From NCBI GenBank assembly GCA_023390415.1, contig JAEWCW010000196.1, positions 1 to 9,639 of the forward strand: DNA of 9,639 nt, in the 5' to 3' direction. Positions 1 through 6,604 of this stretch are shown piece after piece. Each line of letters starts with the position of its first letter. The stretch's first letter is position 1. Under the pieces are notes generated by a model. It saw only the letters and a list, made by a program, of their open reading frames with translations, was not told the origin of the DNA and searched no databases. The stretch is from Pseudomonadota bacterium. Lineage in GTDB: Bacteria; Pseudomonadota; Alphaproteobacteria; Sphingomonadales; Sphingomonadaceae. Both the position numbers and the translations under genes were made by a program.

Positions 1-117
1 GGCGTGACCGCCGGCGAGGCCACGGCCGCGACGCCCGCGCCGACCGCCGTCGTCAATGCGACCGAGGCCGCGCCGACGACCAACCAGGCCGCGCCCAACA
101 CCTCCGGAAGACACTGA
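1..117 (+). CDS. coxB: C-terminal end of probable cytochrome c oxidase subunit II (partial)
   Basis: An open frame enters from the left edge and ends at TGA 115-117, giving 38 residues of low-complexity Ala/Thr/Pro-rich tail that finishes TSGRH. None of the CuA-binding domain is in the window, so the call rests on position: the stop lies 4 bp before the coxA start, and coxB directly precedes coxA in most alphaproteobacterial aa3 operons. Ala/Pro-rich C-terminal tails after the CuA domain are, from memory, common in sphingomonad CoxB. The tail would sit on the periplasmic side and is probably disordered. The frame contains a GGAAG (106-110) that can serve as ribosome binding site for coxA. Another secreted or Ala-rich protein cannot be excluded from this fragment alone. 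Confidence 0.6.
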   Translation, partial: GVTAGEATAATPAPTAVVNATEAAPTTNQAAPNTSGRH

Positions 118-121
118 GACC

Positions 122-1801
122 ATGACCGACACCACCGCCAATCCGAGCCACTTCGAGGCGGCTCACGGGCATGACGCCCATCATGACGCGGACCACAAGC
201 CGGGCTTCTTCGCGCGCTGGTTCATGTCCACCAACCACAAGGATATCGGCACGCTCTATTTGATCTTTGCGATCATCGCGGGGATCATCGGCGGCGGCAT
301 TTCGGGCCTGATGCGGCTCGAGCTGGCCGAGCCGGGCGTCCAGTATCTGCAGACCTGGGCGGGCTGGCTCCACGGCGGCACGCCCTCCTTCGACGAGGGC
401 CTGCATTTCTGGAACGTGCTGATCTCCGCGCACGGCCTGATCATGGTCTTCTTCATGGTCATGCCGGCGATGATCGGCGGCTTCGGCAACTGGTTCGTCC
501 CGATCATGATCGGTGCGCCGGACATGGCGTTCCCGCGCATGAACAACATCAGCTTCTGGCTGCTTCCGCCGGCCTTCATCCTGCTGCTCGGATCGGGCTT
601 CGTCTCGGGCGGAGTCGGCAACGGCGCGGGCGTGGGCTGGACGGTCTATCCCACCCTCTCGACCACCGGCTCGACCGGGCCCGCAGTCGACATGGCGATC
701 TTCTCGCTCCACCTTGCGGGCGCATCGTCGATCCTCGGCGCGATTAACTTCATCACCACCATCTTCAACATGCGCGCGCCGGGCATGACCCTGCACAAGA
801 TGCCGCTGTTCGCATGGTCGGTGCTGGTCACCGCCTTCCTCCTGCTGCTCGCGCTTCCGGTGCTCGCCGGCGCGATCACGATGCTGCTCACCGACCGCAA
901 TTTCGGGACGCACTTCTTCGATCCGGCCGGCGGCGGCGATCCGATCCTCTACCAGCACCTCTTCTGGTTCTTCGGCCACCCCGAAGTGTACATCATGATC
1001 CTGCCGGGCTTCGGCATGATCAGCCACATCGTCGCCACCTTCAGCCGTAAGCCGGTCTTCGGCTATCTCGGCATGGCTTATGCGATGGTCGCGATCGGCG
1101 TGATCGGCTTCATCGTCTGGGCGCACCATATGTTCGCGGTCGGCCTCGACGTGAACACGAAGATGTACTTCACCGCCGCGACGATGGTGATCGCGGTCCC
1201 GACCGGCATCAAGATCTTCTCCTGGATCGCGACGATGTGGGGCGGGTCGCTGACCTTCCCGACGCCGATGCTCTGGGCGCTGGGCTTCATCTTCATGTTC
1301 ACGGTCGGCGGCGTGACCGGCGTCGTGCTCGCCAATGGCGGCGTCGACACCTATTTCCACGACACCTACTATGTGGTCGCCCACTTCCACTACGTGCTGT
1401 CGCTGGGTGCGGTCTTCTCGCTCTTCGCGGCCTTCTACTACTGGTTCGCCAAGATGTCGGGCCGGATGTACAACGAGCTGCTCGGCAAGCTCCACTTCTG
1501 GATCTTCTTCATCGGCGTGAACATTCTGTTCTTCCCGATGCACTTCCTGGGGCTGGACGGCATGCCGCGGCGCTATGCGGACTATCAGGACGCGTTCGCG
1601 GACTGGAACTGGGTGGCGAGCCTCGGCTACGCGATCATGGGCGTCGGGATGATCTTCTTCTTCGTGAACGTCATCTGGTCGCTGTTCGCCGGCCGCAAGG
1701 CGCCGGACAATCCGTGGGGCGAGGGCGCGACGACCCTCGAATGGACCCTGTCCAGCCCGCCGCCCTACCACCAGTTCGAGACTCTTCCGAAGATCGACTG
1801 A
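122..1801 (+). CDS. coxA: Cytochrome c oxidase subunit I (aa3 type)
   Basis: This is the 559-aa catalytic subunit of the inner-membrane aa3 oxidase, which reduces O2 to water and pumps protons. All key residues are visible with a constant offset of +10 from Paracoccus numbering: H104 and H423 (heme a), H421 (heme a3), H286, H335 and H336 (CuB), and Y290 (the Tyr cross-linked to the CuB His). The D-channel residues N123, D134 and N141 are present, with E288 at its end, and K364 marks the K-channel, so this is an A1-type heme-copper oxidase. About 12 membrane helices are expected. ATG 122 is chosen because GGAAG lies 11 nt upstream and the protein then starts with the usual short cytoplasmic tail before FMSTNHKDIGTLY (residues 34-46); the frame is open further upstream only through the coxB tail. 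The tail is His/Asp-rich (six His in residues 10-25). It follows coxB by 4 bp and is followed by a strong hairpin. Confidence 0.98.
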   Translation: MTDTTANPSHFEAAHGHDAHHDADHKPGFFARWFMSTNHKDIGTLYLIFAIIAGIIGGGISGLMRLELAEPGVQYLQTWAGWLHGGTPSFDEGLHFWNVLISAHGLIMVFFMVMPAMIGGFGNWFVPIMIGAPDMAFPRMNNISFWLLPPAFILLLGSGFVSGGVGNGAGVGWTVYPTLSTTGSTGPAVDMAIFSLHLAGASSILGAINFITTIFNMRAPGMTLHKMPLFAWSVLVTAFLLLLALPVLAGAITMLLTDRNFGTHFFDPAGGGDPILYQHLFWFFGHPEVYIMILPGFGMISHIVATFSRKPVFGYLGMAYAMVAIGVIGFIVWAHHMFAVGLDVNTKMYFTAATMVIAVPTGIKIFSWIATMWGGSLTFPTPMLWALGFIFMFTVGGVTGVVLANGGVDTYFHDTYYVVAHFHYVLSLGAVFSLFAAFYYWFAKMSGRMYNELLGKLHFWIFFIGVNILFFPMHFLGLDGMPRRYADYQDAFADWNWVASLGYAIMGVGMIFFFVNVIWSLFAGRKAPDNPWGEGATTLEWTLSSPPPYHQFETLPKID

Positions 1802-1812
1802 CGAAAGGACAC

Positions 1813-1843
1813 CCGCCGCCCCGGCCCTTCGCCGGGGCGGCGG
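1813..1843 (+). promoter_or_regulatory. Strong GC hairpin between coxA and ctaB
   Basis: A perfect 13-bp inverted repeat (arms 1813-1825 and 1831-1843) with a 5-nt loop CCTTC fills most of the 52-bp coxA-ctaB gap. It is followed by CACATATTAT and then the ctaB ATG at 1854, with no run of T. It is therefore not a canonical intrinsic terminator. It may protect the 3' end of the coxBA message, cause partial termination, or hold down ctaB translation, since its 3' arm ends 10 nt before the start codon and contains the only G-rich stretch there. The pairing is directly visible; the function is inference. Confidence 0.6.
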
Positions 1844-1853
1844 CACATATTAT

Positions 1854-2768
1854 ATGAACGCGGTGACCGCCCCCGCCTCCGATCTTTCGCTTCCTGCCGA
1901 CTGGCGCGATTTCGTCGCGCTGACCAAGCCGCGGGTGATGAGCCTCGTCGTCTTCACGGGCCTGTGCGGCCTGCTGGTGGCGCCGGTCCAGATCCACCCC
2001 GTGCTCGGCTTCACCGCGATCCTCTGCATCGCGCTCGGCGCCGGCGCCGCGGCCGCGCTCAACATGTGGTACGAGGCCGATCTCGACGCCAAGATGAAGC
2101 GCACCGCCAAGCGGCCGCTTCCGGCCGGCCGGATGGATCCGCAATCCGCACTCCATTTCGGAGTCGGCCTCTCCTTCTTCTCCGTGCTGCTGATGGGCGT
2201 GGCGACCAACTGGTTCGCCGCCGGCGTGCTCGCCGCCTCGATCCTGTTCTACGTGCTCGTCTACACGGTGTGGCTGAAGCGGCGCACGCCGCAGAACATC
2301 GTCATCGGCGGCGCAGCCGGCGCCTTTCCGCCGCTGATCGGCTGGGCGGCGGCGACCGGCGATGCAAGCGCGCTTCCGATCCTCCTCTTCCTCCTCATCT
2401 TCCTGTGGACGCCGCCCCATTTCTGGGCGCTCTCGCTGTTCGTCCGCTCCGATTATGCGGCGGCCGGCGTGCCGATGCTGCCGGTGGTCGCGGGCGCACA
2501 GGCCACTCGGCGCCAGATCCTCCTCTATTCGCTGCCGATGGCCGCGGTCGCAGTCGCGCCCTGGCCGCTGGGCCTCGCCGGGCCGATCTATGGCATCGCT
2601 GCCGCTGCGCTGAGCGCGGTCTTCGTGCTGATGGCAGGGCGGGTGCTCGCCAACAAGGCGACCGAACCTGCCGGCATGGCCCCCGAGAAGAGCCTGTTCG
2701 GCTTCTCAGTTCTCTATCTTTTCGCGGTCTTCGGCGCGCTCGTCGCCGACCGCTGGGTGACCCTATGA
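1854..2768 (+). CDS. ctaB: Protoheme IX farnesyltransferase (heme O synthase)
   Basis: This 304-aa membrane prenyltransferase of the UbiA superfamily transfers a farnesyl group to heme b to make heme O, the precursor of the heme A used by CoxA. The family hallmarks are clear: TKPRVMSLVVFTG at residues 24-36, the first Asp-rich prenyl-diphosphate site with N70, D76 and D78 followed by KMKRTAKRPLPAGRM (80-94), the loop YTVWLKRRTPQNIVIGGAAG (137-156), and WTPPHFWALSL (185-195). Seven to nine membrane helices are expected and the length is normal. The start ATG 1854 has no convincing Shine-Dalgarno: only a GGCGG that is part of the upstream hairpin. Its stop overlaps the start of the next gene (ATGA). 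Heme A synthase (ctaA) is not in the window and must be elsewhere. Confidence 0.96.
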   Translation: MNAVTAPASDLSLPADWRDFVALTKPRVMSLVVFTGLCGLLVAPVQIHPVLGFTAILCIALGAGAAAALNMWYEADLDAKMKRTAKRPLPAGRMDPQSALHFGVGLSFFSVLLMGVATNWFAAGVLAASILFYVLVYTVWLKRRTPQNIVIGGAAGAFPPLIGWAAATGDASALPILLFLLIFLWTPPHFWALSLFVRSDYAAAGVPMLPVVAGAQATRRQILLYSLPMAAVAVAPWPLGLAGPIYGIAAAALSAVFVLMAGRVLANKATEPAGMAPEKSLFGFSVLYLFAVFGALVADRWVTL

Positions 2769-2896
2769 CCGACCTCAAGAACCACGACGACCAGGTTCGC
2801 GCGCGCCAGAAGAGCCGCGCCGTGGTGATGGCCGTCGCGCTCGTCGCCTTCGTCGTGCTGATGTATCTGATCACGATTGCGAGGATGTCAGGCTGA
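2765..2896 (+). CDS. Small one-helix protein, CoxF-like
   Basis: A 43-aa protein begins at ATG 2765, inside the ctaB stop (ATGA overlap), and ends at TGA 2894-2896, whose last base is the first base of the ctaG ATG. It has a charged N-terminus (MTDLKNHDDQVRARQKSR), one hydrophobic helix at about residues 19-39, and a four-residue tail. The basic residues R12, R14, K16 and R18 before the helix suggest the N-terminus is cytoplasmic. A very short membrane protein between ctaB and ctaG is a recurring feature of alphaproteobacterial cox operons and is often labelled CoxF or hypothetical. Its function is not established; a role in oxidase assembly or stability is inferred from position. It has no motif that proves homology at this size, but both junctions are coupled overlaps, which argues for a real gene. 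Confidence 0.8.
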   Translation: MTDLKNHDDQVRARQKSRAVVMAVALVAFVVLMYLITIARMSG

Positions 2897-3453
2897 TGGC
2901 TGTCGCCCAGGCACGGCGGAATGGACGCACGGGCCTCATCATGGCCTTGGTCGCGCTCGGCATGGCGGGCCTCGCCTTCGCCAGCGTGCCGCTCTACCGG
3001 CTGTTCTGCCAGGTGACCGGCTTCGGCGGGACCACCCAGATGGCGATCGGCAGCGAGGCGCCGGGCGCAGTCGCCGGGCAGCGCGTCTCGGTCCGCTTCG
3101 ACGCCACCGTCAGCCATGCGCTGCCCTGGAGCTTCAGGCCCGAGCAGCCGACCCACAATGTCGCGATCGGCGAGCGCAACATTGCCTTCTACACGGCGCG
3201 GAACCTCTCGGACCGCCCGGTGACGGGCACCGCGACGTTCAACGTTACACCGGTCCAGGCCGGCCAGTATTTCACCAAGATCCAGTGCTTCTGCTTCACC
3301 GAGCAGACGCTCCAGCCGGGCGAGGAAATGCGCATGCCGGTGGTCTTCTACGTCGATCCCCGCATTCTCGACGATGCCGATGCGCGCGAGATCAGCGAGA
3401 TCACCCTCTCCTATACCTTTTACCCTGTGGATTCGCCGCGAGAGGGCAGCTAG
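2896..3453 (+). CDS. ctaG: Cytochrome c oxidase assembly protein CtaG/Cox11
   Basis: This 185-aa Cox11-family copper chaperone delivers copper to the CuB site of subunit I. It has a short basic cytoplasmic N-terminus, one membrane helix at about residues 13-32, then a periplasmic beta-sandwich domain. The copper ligands are visible: C38 just after the helix (YRLFCQVTGFGG, 34-45) and the CFCF motif at 131-134 (C131, C133) in KIQCFCFTEQTLQPGE. The end, LSYTFYPVD (171-179), is also typical. Length is in the normal range. ATG 2896 shares one base with the upstream stop, and a GAGGA at 2881-2885 gives a good ribosome binding site. This is Cox11-type CtaG, not the unrelated Bacillus CtaG. Confidence 0.96.
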   Translation: MAVAQARRNGRTGLIMALVALGMAGLAFASVPLYRLFCQVTGFGGTTQMAIGSEAPGAVAGQRVSVRFDATVSHALPWSFRPEQPTHNVAIGERNIAFYTARNLSDRPVTGTATFNVTPVQAGQYFTKIQCFCFTEQTLQPGEEMRMPVVFYVDPRILDDADAREISEITLSYTFYPVDSPREGS

Positions 3454-3466
3454 AGGGTCGATCGAC

Positions 3467-3499
3467 GTCGGTCCCGGCTATGGTCGGGCCCGGCTTTTT
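3467..3499 (+). terminator. Possible intrinsic terminator or attenuator between ctaG and coxC
   Basis: In the 78-bp gap after ctaG, 3467-3476 can pair with 3485-3494 (10 positions, one T-C mismatch at 3472/3489 and one G-U wobble) around an 8-nt loop, and the stem runs straight into TTTTT at 3495-3499. This has the shape of a rho-independent terminator, although the stem is imperfect and the T run is short. Because coxC follows on the same strand only 32 bp later, partial read-through is more likely than full termination. Confidence 0.45.
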
Positions 3500-3531
3500 G
3501 ACGCGCAGAGTTTGCAAGGACAGGACCGACG

Positions 3532-4347
3532 ATGGCCGGAGCGAAGAACCATCCCTATCACATCCTGCCGCCGAGCGTTTGGCCGCTCGTTGGCTCCTTC
3601 TCGGCCCTTGCCCTGACCGGCGGCGGCGTGATGTGGTTGCACGATCACGCGGCCGGCCCCTATGTCACCCTGTTCGGCGCGCTCGGCGTGCTGATCACCA
3701 TGTACAGCTGGTGGGCGGACGTCGTCGCCGAGGCTCAGGCCGGCGATCACACCCCGATCGTCCAGCTCCACCTGCGCTACGGCATGATCCTGTTCATCGC
3801 CTCCGAGGTGATGTTCTTCCTCGCCTGGTTCTGGGCTTATTTCAACGCCGCCCTGTTCCCGTCGGAGGTGGACGCGGTCGGCGGCACCTGGCCGCCGCAC
3901 GGCATGCAGGTGCTCGATCCGTTCGGCTGGCCGCTGTTCAACACCCTCGTTCTGCTCTGCTCGGGAACGACCGTGACCTGGGCGCACCATTCGCTGATCC
4001 ACGGCGACCGCAAGGGCCTCATCCGGGGCCTCTGGGCGACCATCCTGCTCGGCGTGCTGTTCACCAGCGTGCAGGCCTATGAATATTCGGTCGCGCCGTT
4101 CGAGTTCACCCAGAACATCTATTCGTCGGTCTTCTTCATGGCGACCGGCTTCCACGGCTTCCACGTGCTCGTCGGCACGATCTTCCTGATGGTCTGCCTC
4201 GCGCGCGCCTATAAGGGCCATTTCACGCCGAAGCAGCATTTCGGGTTCGAGGCTGCGGCCTGGTACTGGCACTTCGTCGACGTGGTCTGGCTGTTCCTGT
4301 TCGTCTCGATCTACGTCTGGGGCGGCTGGGGCGCCGAGGTCCACTGA
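3532..4347 (+). CDS. coxC: Cytochrome c oxidase subunit III
   Basis: This 271-aa subunit III stabilises the oxidase and supports proton uptake into the D-channel. It begins with the typical AGAKNHPYHILPPSVWPLVGS and is expected to have seven membrane helices. Family signatures include the conserved Glu E92 in helix III (SEVMFFLAWFWAYFNAALFP, 91-110), the central TWAHHSLI, GFHGFHVLVGTIFL, and the C-terminal AWYWHFVDVVWLFLFVSIYV. Length is normal. ATG 3532 is preceded by AAGGA at 3516-3520, slightly far but acceptable. A possible attenuator separates it from ctaG, so its level may be set independently of the assembly genes upstream. In Paracoccus-type loci too, coxC lies after ctaB and ctaG. 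Confidence 0.97.
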   Translation: MAGAKNHPYHILPPSVWPLVGSFSALALTGGGVMWLHDHAAGPYVTLFGALGVLITMYSWWADVVAEAQAGDHTPIVQLHLRYGMILFIASEVMFFLAWFWAYFNAALFPSEVDAVGGTWPPHGMQVLDPFGWPLFNTLVLLCSGTTVTWAHHSLIHGDRKGLIRGLWATILLGVLFTSVQAYEYSVAPFEFTQNIYSSVFFMATGFHGFHVLVGTIFLMVCLARAYKGHFTPKQHFGFEAAAWYWHFVDVVWLFLFVSIYVWGGWGAEVH

Positions 4348-4363
4348 CCGGCGACTGGCGGGC

Positions 4364-4400
4364 CGGGGTCGCGATCCCTATTTGCGGAATCGTGACCCCG
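4364..4400 (+). promoter_or_regulatory. Hairpin covering the GTG start of the DUF983 gene
   Basis: Bases 4364-4375 pair with 4389-4400 over 12 positions (11 Watson-Crick plus one G-U at 4371/4393) around a 13-nt loop. The GTG start codon at 4392-4394 lies in the 3' arm, and the nearest weak ribosome-binding sequence (GCGGA, 4384-4388) lies in the loop. The pairing is visible; a translational control role is inference. There is no T run, so it is not a typical terminator. Confidence 0.5.
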
Positions 4401-4775
4401 CCGACCGCCACCCCTCCGCCGACCGCCACTGACGTCGCGCTCCACGGCCTCTGCCCGAATTGCGGCCAACCGACCCTGTTTCGGAGCTTGATCGGCTTCG
4501 CCCCGAAATGCCGGGCCTGCGGGCTCGATTTCGATGCCTTCAACGTCGGCGACGGGCCGGCGGCCTTCCTCACCCTGGTCATCGGCGGACTGATCACCGG
4601 CCTCGCAATCTGGCTGGAGCTCGCCGTCGCCCCGCCCTGGTGGGTCCATGTGCTGATCTGGCCGCCGCTCACCCTCGCCGCCGTGCTCGCCTCGTTGCGC
4701 TATTCCAAGGCGCTGCTGTTCGCGCTCGAATATAAGCACCGCGCCCGCGAAGGGCGGATTTCGGACGAGCCGTGA
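4392..4775 (+). CDS. DUF983 family zinc-ribbon membrane protein
   Basis: This 127-aa protein has a zinc-ribbon-like N-terminus with two Cys pairs, C21/C24 (LCPNCGQPTLF) and C40/C43 (KCRACGLDFDAFNVGDGPA), then two membrane helices at about 58-80 and 85-103 and a charged cytoplasmic tail. This layout matches the DUF983 family, found beside coxC and SURF1 in many alphaproteobacteria and suspected to help oxidase biogenesis; its biochemical role is unknown. The start is GTG 4392, as there is no ATG before the first Cys pair. The residues before the first Cys pair contain a tandem PPTATP repeat that may be dispensable. The start codon sits inside a hairpin. The stop (TGA 4773-4775) overlaps the GTG of the next gene. 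Binding of zinc by the four Cys is expected from the pattern, not shown. Confidence 0.9.
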   Translation: MTPPTATPPPTATDVALHGLCPNCGQPTLFRSLIGFAPKCRACGLDFDAFNVGDGPAAFLTLVIGGLITGLAIWLELAVAPPWWVHVLIWPPLTLAAVLASLRYSKALLFALEYKHRAREGRISDEP

Positions 4776-5368
4776 GGAAGCTCCCGCTCATCCCCACCAT
4801 CGTCGTCGCTGCAGCGATCGCGGTGATGATCGGCCTCGGCATCTGGCAGCTCGGCCGCGCCGACGAGAAGGCCGAGCTGCTCGCCCGCTACGAGGCCGCC
4901 ACGGACCAGCCGCCGGTGGCCTGGCCGAGCGCGCCGGGGGATCGCGAGGCCTTGCTCTATCGCCGCGCCAGCGGCTTCTGCACCGAGGTGGTCGGCTGGC
5001 GCGCCGTCGCCGGCCGAAGCCGCAGCGGGCAGAGCGGCTGGAGCCATGTCGCGGGCTGCCGGACCGGCGGGCTCGAAGGGCCGGGAATGCAGGTCGACAT
5101 GGGCTGGTCGCGCGACCATCACCAGCCGCAGGGCTGGACCGGCGGCGAGGTCTCCGGCGTGATCGGGCCGGATCGCGAGCATGGCATCCGCCTCGTGTCG
5201 GACGGCGCCGCGCCGGGCCTCGAGCCGAGCGCCGCGCCGACGCCGACCGACATCCCCAACAACCATCTGATGTATGCCGGCCAGTGGTTCTTCTTCGCCC
5301 TCGTCGCCGGCATCATCTACCTGGTCGCGCTCCGCCGCCGCGTTGCCGCGCCCGCCGACAAGGCCTAG
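4772..5368 (+). CDS. SURF1-family cytochrome oxidase biogenesis protein
   Basis: SURF1 (Shy1 in yeast) is a membrane protein with two helices and a loop outside the membrane that helps place heme a in subunit I. Here helix 1 covers about residues 8-26 and ends in the family motif GLGIWQLGRADEK (21-33); helix 2 follows the C-terminal signature PNNHLMYAGQWFFFA (162-176). H165 in PNNH corresponds to the conserved His implicated in heme binding in Paracoccus Surf1. At 198 aa it is shorter than typical members (about 230-250), and the loop is divergent: the usual NRGW element is reduced to VDMGW (108-112). Two loop cysteines, C70 and C96, could form a disulfide. The GTG start at 4772 overlaps the DUF983 stop (GTGA), so translation is probably coupled. 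The family call is secure from the two end motifs. Confidence 0.92.
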   Translation: MRKLPLIPTIVVAAAIAVMIGLGIWQLGRADEKAELLARYEAATDQPPVAWPSAPGDREALLYRRASGFCTEVVGWRAVAGRSRSGQSGWSHVAGCRTGGLEGPGMQVDMGWSRDHHQPQGWTGGEVSGVIGPDREHGIRLVSDGAAPGLEPSAAPTPTDIPNNHLMYAGQWFFFALVAGIIYLVALRRRVAAPADKA

Positions 5369-5377
5369 GCCCAGGCG

Positions 5378-6604
5378 ATGATGCGTCTGACGACCCTTCC
5401 CAACGGCCTCCGGGTCGCAACCCGCTCGATGCCCGGCCTGGAGACGGCGGCGGTCGGCCTCTATGCGGACGCGGGATCGCGCGACGAACCGGCGGCGCTG
5501 AACGGAATCGCCCATCTCTATGAGCATATGGTGTTCAAGGGCGCGGGCGCCCGCACCGCGCGCGAGATCAGCGAGGCGATCGAGGATGTCGGCGGCGACC
5601 TCAACGCATCCACCGACCGCGACGGCACCAGCTTCAGCGCAACGGTGATGGCCGAGCATGTCCCGCTGGGCGTCGAGCTGATCGCGGACATGATCCTCCG
5701 CCCCCATTTCGCCGAGGCCGAGCTTGCTCGCGAGAAGGACGTGGTGCTCCAGGAACTGGGCGAGGCGCGCGACACGCCCAACGACATCATCTTCGACGAG
5801 CTCTGGACCGCCGCCTTTGAAGGCCAGCCGCTCGGCCGATCGATCCTCGGCGACGAGACATCGGTCGGGTCGGTCACGGGCGCGGATCTCCACGACTGGC
5901 GCACGACGCGCTACCGCGCCGGAAGCCTGACCCTGGTTGGCGCCGGCAAGGTCGATCACGACGCGCTCGTGGCGCTGGCCGAACGCCATTTCGCGGACCT
6001 GCCGACGGGCTCCGCGCCGGCCGCGCCGAGGGCCTGTTATACGGGCGGCGCGCGCCTCGTTCGGATGCCGAGCGAGCAGGCGCATCTCACCTTCGGCTTT
6101 CCGGCGCCGCCGCGCCTTTCGGACGACTATCTTGCCGCGCGGCTCTTCTCGGACATTGTCGGCGGCGGCGCCTCCTCACGCCTGTTCCAGCAGGTGCGCG
6201 AAGAGCGCGGCCTTGCTTATTCCATCTATTCCTCGCTCCACGCGGTCTCTGACGCCGGCCTGTTCTACGTCTATGCCGCCACCGCCCGTCGAGAGGCCGC
6301 GGCCGCAGCCGCCTTGATCGAGGAAGCGGTCGCGGCTGCCGCCAAGGATGCGAGCCAGCGCGAACTGGATCGCGCCCGCACCCAGGCCAAGGCGTCGCTG
6401 CTCATGTCCCTGGAGACGACCTGGGGGCAGGCCCATTATGTCGCCCGCCAGCTCGCCGTGCACGGCCGGCTCGTCGAGCCCGCCGAAGTCATCTCCTGGA
6501 TCGAGGCGGTCACTCTGGATCAGGTCCGCGCCGCCGGCGCGAAAATGCTCGCTGGGCCACCCGCGCGCGCATCGATCGGCGTACCTGCAGCCCGCGCCGC
6601 ATGA
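5378..6604 (+). CDS. M16 family zinc peptidase (pitrilysin/insulinase, MPP-like)
   Basis: This 408-aa metalloprotease has the inverted zinc motif HLYEH (H46, E49, H50) and the third ligand E126 in VVLQELGEARDTPNDI, matching the HxxEH-x75-E spacing of M16B peptidases and the mitochondrial processing peptidase beta subunit. The C-terminal half carries the expected GGGASSRLFQQVREERGLAYS region (262-282) and IYSSLHAVSDAGLFYVYA. The length is that of a half-size M16B enzyme that usually dimerises. No signal peptide is seen, so it is probably cytoplasmic. Two adjacent ATGs (5378, 5381) are possible starts, and no strong ribosome binding site is visible. It begins 9 bp after SURF1 and its stop overlaps the next start (ATGA). 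Substrates are unknown; a link to oxidase biogenesis is suggested only by position. It is not a dead paralogue: all zinc ligands and the catalytic Glu are present. Confidence 0.94.
   Translation: MMRLTTLPNGLRVATRSMPGLETAAVGLYADAGSRDEPAALNGIAHLYEHMVFKGAGARTAREISEAIEDVGGDLNASTDRDGTSFSATVMAEHVPLGVELIADMILRPHFAEAELAREKDVVLQELGEARDTPNDIIFDELWTAAFEGQPLGRSILGDETSVGSVTGADLHDWRTTRYRAGSLTLVGAGKVDHDALVALAERHFADLPTGSAPAAPRACYTGGARLVRMPSEQAHLTFGFPAPPRLSDDYLAARLFSDIVGGGASSRLFQQVREERGLAYSIYSSLHAVSDAGLFYVYAATARREAAAAAALIEEAVAAAAKDASQRELDRARTQAKASLLMSLETTWGQAHYVARQLAVHGRLVEPAEVISWIEAVTLDQVRAAGAKMLAGPPARASIGVPAARAA

Noticed and set aside
53..1846. 597-codon open frame antisense to coxA
   Set aside because: Its product is an Arg/Glu/His/Asp-rich low-complexity string with no recognisable domain. 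It mirrors the codon bias of the certain coxA gene and is a GC-driven shadow.
1848..1853. TATTAT just before the ctaB ATG as a -10 box
   Set aside because: It touches the start codon, so transcription would begin inside the gene, and no -35 is present at the right distance.
1964..2764. Plus-strand alternative frame over ctaB that joins the 43-aa gene
   Set aside because: The part over ctaB is Arg-rich shadow sequence. Only the last 43 codons from ATG 2765 look like a protein with a membrane helix.
3498..3503. TTGACG as a -35 box for coxC
   Set aside because: No -10-like hexamer is found 16-18 bp downstream. The bases are part of the T run after the hairpin.
2877..4082. 401-codon plus-strand frame over ctaG and coxC
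   Set aside because: Out of frame with both motif-bearing genes, Arg/Pro-rich, no domain.
4700..6085. 461-codon minus-strand frame across SURF1 and the M16 gene
   Set aside because: Antisense to two genes with clear catalytic or family motifs, Arg/Ala-rich, no domain. Shadow of high-GC codon use.
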